A stretch of 44,733 nt of DNA from UBA168 sp011055275 (lineage in GTDB: Archaea > Thermoproteota > Thermoprotei_A > Marsarchaeales > UBA168). The notes under the pieces were generated by a model that was not told where the DNA came from, ran no database searches, and saw only the letters and a program-made list of their open reading frames with translations. Position numbers and translations under genes: made by a program. Of this stretch, positions 40,261 to 44,733 are shown one piece after another (within the stretch, counting starts at the first letter, position 1; the number at the start of each line of letters is the position of its first letter). Location of the stretch: NCBI GenBank assembly GCA_046635845.1, contig JAQQXN010000005.1; one strand, 5' to 3'.

Positions 40261-41559
40261 ATGGCTACATATGAAAAAATCCGGTATGACTTGCCACAGG
40301 ACGAGATTCCAAATCAATGGTATAATATAGTTCCCGATCTCAGGGAACCCCTTCCTCCTCCGGTTGACCCATCTTCTGATGGCCATCGCATGAAGGTTTT
40401 TTCTGAGGTTTTGCCAAAGCAGGTTGTACAGCACGAGATGGGTTCTGAGAGGTATTACGGGATACCCGATGAGGTTCTGCAGATGTACATGCAGGTAGGA
40501 AGGCCAACGCCAATACTCAGGGCAAGGAGGTTTGAGGAATACCTCAAGGCCCCCATTAAGATCTATTTGAAGACGGAGGCATATACGCACACGGGAAGCC
40601 ACAAGATAAACAGCGCCATAGCCCAAGCTTACTATTCGAGGCTTGACGGAGCCGAGAGGATCACCACCGAGACCGGCGCAGGACAGTGGGGATCGGCAGT
40701 TTCGTTGGCTTCTTCTTTGGTAGGTTTGCAGGCGGACGTCTTCATGGTTCGCGTGAGCTATGAGCAAAAGCCCTACAGGAGAACGCTCATGAAGCTTTAC
40801 GGTGCGAATGTCCACCCCAGCCCAAGCGATCTCACGGAGTTCGGCCGCGCCGTTTTAAAGTCGAATCCCCAACATCCGGGGTCGCTTGGTATAGCCATAA
40901 GCGAGGCCGTTGAGTACGCCGAGCAGACAAACGGAAAGTACAACGTGGGAAGCGTTGCCAACGCGGACATAATGTACAAGACCATAGCTGGAATGGAAGC
41001 CAAGAAGCAATTGGAACTCATGGGCGACGACGTTGATGCCGTTATTGGAGTGGTAGGAGGCGGCTCCAATTACAGCGGTCTAGCCTTTCCATTTCTTGGG
41101 GAAGAGCTTAGAAAGGGCAGCATCAGGAGAAGATACATAGCCGCTGGTTCGCTTGAGGTTCCAAAGATGACCCAGGGGGTTTACAAGTATGATTACGCCG
41201 ACAGCGGTATGGTGCTTCCGCAGCTCAAGATGTACTCCATAGGAGCTGACTTCGTCCCGCCCCCTGTGTTCGCGGGAGGGCTAAGATACCACGCGGTGGC
41301 CCCAACTCTAAGTTTGCTAATGAAAGAGGGGATAGTTGAAAGCAGGGACTACGATCAGCAAACGTCGTTTGCGCTGGCAAAGGAGTTTGCGAGACTCGAG
41401 GGTATAGTGCCAGCTCCGGAGACCAGTCACGCCCTACCCATAATCGTGGAGCTTGCCAAGATCGCAAGGCAAAAGAATGAGCCAATCAGCGTGCTTGTGA
41501 GCTTCTCCGGGCACGGGCTGTTGGACTTGGGCGGGTATTCAGACGTTCTGGGCCTGTAG
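40261..41559 (+). CDS. trpB2: Tryptophan synthase beta-like TrpB2
   Basis: PLP enzyme condensing indole and serine to tryptophan. The 432-residue length, the N-terminal extension (PNQWYNIVPDL, LPKQVVQHE) and the absence of a linked trpA are typical of TrpB2. The PLP lysine is K115 in HTGSHKINSA, the phosphate loop is VGGGSNYSG, and the substrate motif ETGAGQWG precedes them. The ATG follows a TATA-like box 25 nt upstream. The 3' end overlaps the convergent HTH gene by 74 bp. Confidence 0.93.
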   Translation: MATYEKIRYDLPQDEIPNQWYNIVPDLREPLPPPVDPSSDGHRMKVFSEVLPKQVVQHEMGSERYYGIPDEVLQMYMQVGRPTPILRARRFEEYLKAPIKIYLKTEAYTHTGSHKINSAIAQAYYSRLDGAERITTETGAGQWGSAVSLASSLVGLQADVFMVRVSYEQKPYRRTLMKLYGANVHPSPSDLTEFGRAVLKSNPQHPGSLGIAISEAVEYAEQTNGKYNVGSVANADIMYKTIAGMEAKKQLELMGDDVDAVIGVVGGGSNYSGLAFPFLGEELRKGSIRRRYIAAGSLEVPKMTQGVYKYDYADSGMVLPQLKMYSIGADFVPPPVFAGGLRYHAVAPTLSLLMKEGIVESRDYDQQTSFALAKEFARLEGIVPAPETSHALPIIVELAKIARQKNEPISVLVSFSGHGLLDLGGYSDVLGL

Positions 41560-41959
41560 CTTCCACTAGAACTTCATCGAACATCTGGGACCTGGTCAGA
41601 AGCTTCCCCATTCTGGAGTCCCATATTGCTGCCATCCTTCTTAATGTTTCTGAAAACCTGTCGGAGAGGTAGTATTTTCCTTTTTCCTTTCCAATTAGGC
41701 CCACTCCTAAAAGTTGTCTTATGGCAGAGTAATAGGATGCCTGTGAAATGCCCGGATGCCTTTTTAGGAAGTTTTTCCAGTCCGAAACTGGCATCTCACC
41801 CTGTCTCGCTATCTCGTTGAGTATCATGCCGGCGACAAGGGAAAGTTCTTCGGGCCTTCTTGGGAAAACGCACTTCAATACGTCTTCCATTGTAGATTCT
41901 CCCCAGTCGGACCTTGGCTTAATCGTCATAAGGGCGCTGGTCTTCACGTGGACAGGCAC
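41486..41959 (-). CDS. Helix-turn-helix protein
   Basis: A 157-residue frame. The middle (about residues 44-100) looks like a winged helix-turn-helix: ILNEIARQGEMPVSDWKNFL, then ISQASYYSAIRQLLGVGLIG and KGKYYLSDRF as the wing. The last ~35 residues run over trpB2 and are Arg/Ser/Thr rich, so the functional part may end earlier. ATG 41929 (MTIKPRSDW) is an alternative to GTG 41959. A role as regulator of a nearby gene is possible but not shown. Confidence 0.55.
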   Translation of the reverse strand: MPVHVKTSALMTIKPRSDWGESTMEDVLKCVFPRRPEELSLVAGMILNEIARQGEMPVSDWKNFLKRHPGISQASYYSAIRQLLGVGLIGKEKGKYYLSDRFSETLRRMAAIWDSRMGKLLTRSQMFDEVLVEATGPERLNTRPSPTARARRSSQAR

Positions 41960-42077
41960 GAGGCTAGGCTTTTTTGGTTTTCACCGAAAAACGACGTTAG
42001 CGATGGCAAGGCATTGTGGCGAGTTCTAGCCGTAACAGTTCACCTGTTGCGAAAGTATTTTTGACGCCGTCTTGGCA

Positions 42078-42091
42078 ACATATTTAAGCTT
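42078..42091 (+). promoter_or_regulatory. TATA-like box of the ABHD14-like hydrolase
   Basis: CATATTTAAGCTTC is centred about 26 nt upstream of ATG 42109, consistent with a leaderless transcript. Confidence 0.5.
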
Positions 42092-42108
42092 CATGTAATT
42101 TAACCTAA

Positions 42109-42690
42109 ATGGATAGCTTTGTTTTAGTTGGTGGCAATAGGATCCACTACATCGAGGAGGGACAGGGAAATAAGGCGTTGCTCCTGTTCCATGGAGCGAA
42201 CTTTAACGCAAGAACTTGGGTTGAAGTCGGAACCGTTGCTGCAGCGGCATCGAACGGCTTTCGGGTCATATCCGTGGATTTTCCCGGTTATGGGCAGTCT
42301 CAGGGAGAGAGGCGCGATCTCTCAAAATTCGTAGGCGATTTCATAAAAGCGCTGGGCTGGGTCAAGGAGCCAGTCTTGCTGGGAGCTTCCATGGGGGCAA
42401 GGGCCTTGCTTGAATACGCCTTATCGGTTAGCGGAAAAGGAATCAAAGCACTAATCCTAGTCGGTCCGGTTGGGTTAGCTGAAAACGCCGAAAGACTAGA
42501 TCTATTATCGGGCTTGAAGGTCCTCGCGATATGGGGCAGCGAGGATAACATATCGCCAACAAGCAACGCCAAATTTCTGCAAAAAATAGGCGCCTCAGTC
42601 GAAATAATTGAAAAAGCGCCTCACGCCTGTTACATGAAAGAGCCTCAGAAGTTCAACGAAATAGTCGTGAAGTTCTTGAGGTCGCTTTAG
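42109..42690 (+). CDS. Alpha/beta hydrolase, ABHD14-like
   Basis: A small (193-residue) alpha/beta-hydrolase without a lid. The oxyanion-hole part is LLFHGANFNARTW, the nucleophile elbow is GASMGA, the acid is in WGSEDNIS and the base is in KAPHACYMKEP. The pattern from LLLFHG through ISVDFPGYGQS and the HACYxxEP end resemble ABHD14B (CIB) proteins, though the identity of the nucleophile loop differs. The substrate is unknown. It has its own TATA box and is not obviously in an operon. Confidence 0.8.
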   Translation: MDSFVLVGGNRIHYIEEGQGNKALLLFHGANFNARTWVEVGTVAAAASNGFRVISVDFPGYGQSQGERRDLSKFVGDFIKALGWVKEPVLLGASMGARALLEYALSVSGKGIKALILVGPVGLAENAERLDLLSGLKVLAIWGSEDNISPTSNAKFLQKIGASVEIIEKAPHACYMKEPQKFNEIVVKFLRSL

Positions 42691-42785
42691 GCGCAAGCTG
42701 CCCGTAAAGGCGTAACGGTGGTACTTTCAGCTGTGCTTGTTGCGCTTACGCATGTTGGCAAAAATACTTTCAATTAAATGGCGTC

Positions 42786-42899
42786 ATGAAGAACGAGCGG
42801 TTTAGGAATAGTCTCAGCAAACGACATGAAAAGGCATCTAACTCACATGCGGTCGGAGCTTTGTGGGAGATTTTCACAATAATTTCAGCGTTTAGTTGA
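42786..42899 (+). CDS. Possible 37-residue peptide upstream of the Cren7-like gene
   Basis: ATG 42786 opens a 37-residue frame (MKNERFRNSLSKRHEKAS, then a hydrophobic end EIFTIISAFS). An AAAAATAC box lies about 27 nt upstream. The composition, basic first and hydrophobic last, is peptide-like, but there is no homologue known to me and it could be chance. It ends 33 nt before the Cren7-like gene. Confidence 0.25.
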   Translation: MKNERFRNSLSKRHEKASNSHAVGALWEIFTIISAFS

Positions 42900-42932
42900 T
42901 GTCCATGAGGGGAACCGTGATCTTGAAGAAAA

Positions 42933-43106
42933 ATGGCAAAATGCCCGTATGACGGAACGGAAGTAAAGCATCCGACAAAAACATGGACTATGATCGGAAA
43001 GCCCATGGGAGGAAAGAGGGTAAAGCTCACGAACGGTATATTCCACTGTCCGACGTGCAATAAGAACTTCAGGGCTGTAATAAAGAAGGAAATAATTTCA
43101 GCTTGA
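42933..43106 (+). CDS. Cren7-like chromatin protein with zinc-ribbon cysteines
   Basis: A 57-residue basic protein. The tract PTKTWTM...KRVKL...GIFHCPTCNKNFR aligns with Cren7 of Sulfolobus (PEKVWAL...KGVKIGLFKDPETGKYFR). From F37 to R47 the alignment with Cren7 F41-R51 is gapless, with C39 and C42 replacing D43 and T46. W18 matches the DNA-binding W26 and V30 matches V36. Another cysteine in CPYDG (C4) matches the start of a zinc ribbon; with only three Cys plus D7, H13 and H38, the metal site would be mixed. GTGATC (42917-42922) serves as ribosome-binding site. The role is probably DNA compaction. Confidence 0.7.
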   Translation: MAKCPYDGTEVKHPTKTWTMIGKPMGGKRVKLTNGIFHCPTCNKNFRAVIKKEIISA

Positions 43107-43413
43107 TTTTTTATCTGAATTCCTTTGGCTTTGGCGATTTAACCGCGCCACCAAGCTTAACGTCGTGGCGCGCTTCATCGCGAATTCGGACTTAACCTAA
43201 AGGCTCGGTTACGTGGGGTACTACTGCGCACCTATTGTAGCCAGGATTTTGATCTCCCGTTTTGAGCTGTGCCTACATGGACCCCTTTAGCGTTTCAGCT
43301 GATCCTTGATCGCTAAACCGGAGAATAACGGCATTATAATCTAGGTGCTGTGCCCTCGTTCTGCACATGGAGTAGACGGAAAAGTTTATGAATATAAGCT
43401 GATTCATATAAAT
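43107..43413. other. Intergenic stretch with two inverted repeats
   Basis: About 300 bp with no supported gene. It contains CGCGCCAC/GTGGCGCG (43144-43151 and 43165-43172) and TTTAGCG/CGCTAAA (43286-43292 and 43311-43317). At its right end lies the promoter and operator-like repeat of the arsR gene. The repeats could belong to small RNAs or be terminators. Confidence 0.45.
43387..43408. promoter_or_regulatory. Inverted-repeat operator overlapping the arsR promoter
   Basis: TATGAAT and ATTCATA are perfect inverted arms with an 8-nt spacer, ending 5 bp before ATG 43414 and lying over the TATA-like TTTATGAATATA. An ArsR-family dimer bound here would block TBP/TFB, so autoregulation is likely. 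Confidence 0.65.
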
Positions 43414-43806
43414 ATGAGTAAGAAACAAACTAGCTGTACAGATATCTGCTTCGCGCTATCTGACGACACGCGCTTAAACATACTTTTTCTTCTGGAAGAA
43501 GGGGAAAAAGATGTCTCAACGTTGGTCTCAAGCCTCGGTAAGAACCAATCACTTATCTCGCATCACCTCAAGATCCTAAGGGACGCCAATTTGGTCGTTA
43601 ACCGCTACAAGGGGAAATCGATAGTTTACTCTCTTGCCGATCCATCGGTGAAGGAATTTTTGGTCGCACTGAGAAAGCTTACCGATTACATAAACCAGAT
43701 AGGCCTGTGCATCGAGCGCGGCAAGAAGGGTGTCATCGTATCAGATAAGAGGAGCTTAAATCCCGAAGAGTGCAGCCAACTCGGTAAGGAATCCGTTGAT
43801 AATTAG
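43414..43806 (+). CDS. ArsR-family winged-helix transcriptional regulator
   Basis: A 130-residue protein with the ArsR helix-turn-helix: FALSDDTRLNILFLLEEGEKDV, then LVSSLGKNQSLISHHLKILRDANLV and a wing (NRYKGKSIVYSLADP). The region before it (KQTSCTDIC) holds two cysteines and the C-terminal part has LCIE and EEC; a thiol-based metal or redox site is possible but the ELCVCD metal motif of classic ArsR is absent. ATG 43414 is preferred over TTG 43345 because the promoter ends just upstream. The stop overlaps the following hydrolase start. Confidence 0.85.
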   Translation: MSKKQTSCTDICFALSDDTRLNILFLLEEGEKDVSTLVSSLGKNQSLISHHLKILRDANLVVNRYKGKSIVYSLADPSVKEFLVALRKLTDYINQIGLCIERGKKGVIVSDKRSLNPEECSQLGKESVDN

Positions 43807-44569
43807 GCGGACCACTAGGGTTGGAAAAAATACGATTTCGTATGCTGAATGCTGTGAGCACGAAGAGAAGACGTGGCTTTTAATACACGGACTTGCGGGC
43901 TCTTCAGCTAACTGGCTTAAGTTCATGGAATTAGTTGAGCGGAGATTGAATGGTGTGCATGTAATTGCGCCCGATTTGCTTGGTCACGGCGCCTCCAGCA
44001 CGCCTGCAGTTTCATATTCTGCGTCAATGGAAGCAGAAGCCCTGAGCGAATTCATGTCTTCTCTTGGTTACGATAGCTTCTCAGTTATGGGGAACTCGCT
44101 AGGGGGGTGGATAGCCATGCTTCTTGCCCTGAAGGGTCATGTGGGCTCGCAGGTGCTCGTTGACTCCGGTGGTATGCCCCTTTCGGTTATCCCTTGTCTA
44201 GATCCTAGCGATGAAGATGAGGCACGCGCGCTTCTGGCAAGGATATTCTCGACACCGCAGTGGAGAACACAAGAGATGGCAAGCAAGCTTATGCAGGCCC
44301 GCAACAGGGGTATGAAAAACGTCATAAGGTCTTTTCTTTCCTCACAAGAGCGCTTCATGAGTTGGAGCGATATATCAAAGATAAACGTCCCGACCTTGCT
44401 TGTTTGGGGCTCCGATGATCGCCTTATTCCAGTGGAGCTTGGGAGACTGCTCTCATCAAGGATAAAGAGATCCAAGATGATCATATTGAACGGCTTGGGC
44501 CATGAGCCAATGCTCGAGGATCCTGAGGCGTTCTTTCTCGCCGTTAGTGAATGGATTAGGTATTGGTGA
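43796..44569 (+). CDS. Alpha/beta hydrolase cotranscribed with an ArsR regulator
   Basis: A 257-residue esterase/lipase-type hydrolase. The oxyanion-hole motif is LLIHGLAGSSANW, the nucleophile elbow is GNSLGG, the acid is in WGSDDRLIP and the base is in LNGLGHEPMLEDP. Between the elbow and the acid a helical cap (about 130-195) covers the active site. TTG 43796 overlaps the arsR stop, so the two genes form a coupled pair, and the regulator probably controls the hydrolase in response to its substrate or a metal. The substrate is unknown. Confidence 0.85.
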   Translation: MIIRRTTRVGKNTISYAECCEHEEKTWLLIHGLAGSSANWLKFMELVERRLNGVHVIAPDLLGHGASSTPAVSYSASMEAEALSEFMSSLGYDSFSVMGNSLGGWIAMLLALKGHVGSQVLVDSGGMPLSVIPCLDPSDEDEARALLARIFSTPQWRTQEMASKLMQARNRGMKNVIRSFLSSQERFMSWSDISKINVPTLLVWGSDDRLIPVELGRLLSSRIKRSKMIILNGLGHEPMLEDPEAFFLAVSEWIRYW

Positions 44570-44596
44570 TGGGTATGCTATGAATTTTTGCATGGT

Positions 44597-44622
44597 CTTT
44601 TTTGCTGGATGAGTTATCCAGC
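44597..44622 (+). terminator. T run and hairpin after the hydrolase gene
   Basis: A TCTTTTTTG run is followed by GCTGGAT-GAGTT-ATCCAGC, a perfect 7-bp stem with a 5-nt loop (44604-44622). It probably ends transcription of the arsR-hydrolase pair. In archaea the T run alone can terminate, so the hairpin may have another role. Confidence 0.45.
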
Positions 44623-44641
44623 CCTAACGGAAGAAGGTTCC

Positions 44642-44733
44642 CGGTTTATATGCGGAATGCGGGGTAAGTGCTGCGCTGCAGCGTGCCGCTCGCGGAGGCG
44701 CGGTCATTCCCAGGGCGCTTCGCCCGCGTTCCA
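44642..44733 (+). other. GC-rich right edge behind a TATA-like box
   Basis: TTTATATG is followed by ~80 bases that are markedly GC rich and rich in short self-complementary pieces (GCTGCGCTGCAGC, GGGCGCTTCGCCC). In a thermophile this profile suggests the 5' part of a structural RNA, but no rRNA, tRNA, RNase P or SRP signature is visible before the window ends. Confidence 0.25.

Noticed and set aside
42770..43060. A 96-residue minus-strand frame opposite the Cren7-like gene.
   Set aside because: It is the shadow of the Cren7-like gene and lacks any family pattern.
43345..43413. Upstream extension of the ArsR regulator to TTG 43345.
   Set aside because: The segment holds the promoter and operator-like repeat, so ATG 43414 fits better.
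1..44733. CRISPR arrays, rRNA genes, integrase/att sites or a replication origin.
   Set aside because: Looked for regular spaced repeats, rRNA signatures, tRNA-proximal integrases and origin-type repeat clusters; none is seen.

Overview
The window reads as a chromosomal segment of a thermophilic archaeon of the TACK group (Thermoproteota/Crenarchaeota side). The main evidence is a cdvA-cdvB-cdvC (ESCRT-like) cell-division cluster at the left edge, a full-length reverse gyrase, a small Cren7-like protein, a bifunctional phosphoglucose/phosphomannose isomerase, an archaeal-type Hjc resolvase, TrpB2 and a eukaryote-like TrpRS. Genus and order cannot be fixed from this sequence. Gene starts follow two patterns. 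First genes of units usually have a TATA-like box about 24-30 nt before an ATG, GTG or TTG and so look leaderless. Several internal genes carry a GGTGAT-type ribosome-binding site.

Layout: 1-2887 cdvABC; 2931-3003 tRNA-Gln on the minus strand; 3196-8308 sugar-phosphate block (phosphohexomutase, OGG-like glycosylase, TIM, PGI/PMI, GlmU-like protein); 8747-13139 APH-like kinase, Trm112-like protein, DegT aminotransferase, aspartylglucosaminidase and HAD phosphatase; 13281-16447 gatCAB; 16534-19171 ABC exporter plus DUF1854 partner; 19177-19251 tRNA-Gly; 19373-23062 reverse gyrase; 23059-23991 ferritin-VIT1 fusion; 24000-26900 a patchy stretch with two TnpB relics around a DUF2299-like protein, Hjc and a Memo-family protein; 26904-30609 membrane protein, PAP2 phosphatase, epimerase, glycosyltransferase and universal stress protein; 30719-33770 HprK/PEPCK-like ATPase, duplicated-cysteine protein and GH57; 34177-38807 a probable operon of winged-helix protein, AAA ATPase with a PD-(D/E)XK-like C-terminus, LysA, ArsA/Get3 and a small protein; 39034-41959 divergent trpS and trpB2 plus an HTH protein; 42109-44569 ABHD14-like hydrolase, Cren7-like zinc protein and an ArsR-hydrolase pair; 44570-44733 a GC-rich end behind a TATA-like box.

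Working together: CdvA recruits CdvB, and CdvC (Vps4) remodels CdvB filaments during division. CdvB carries an exact MIM2-type motif for the CdvC MIT domain. GatCAB amidates mischarged tRNA. The sugar genes feed hexose phosphates, NDP-sugars and glycan assembly, and the aspartylglucosaminidase and GH57 enzyme act on glycans.

Most interesting leads: a tRNA-Gln with C at positions 33 and 55, where U is expected; a Cren7-like protein that keeps zinc-ribbon cysteines; a winged-helix plus AAA-nuclease pair; a CG-dinucleotide run that probably explains an abnormally long overlap with lysA; and an inverted repeat lying on the arsR promoter. No CRISPR array, intact transposon, rRNA or replication origin was recognised.
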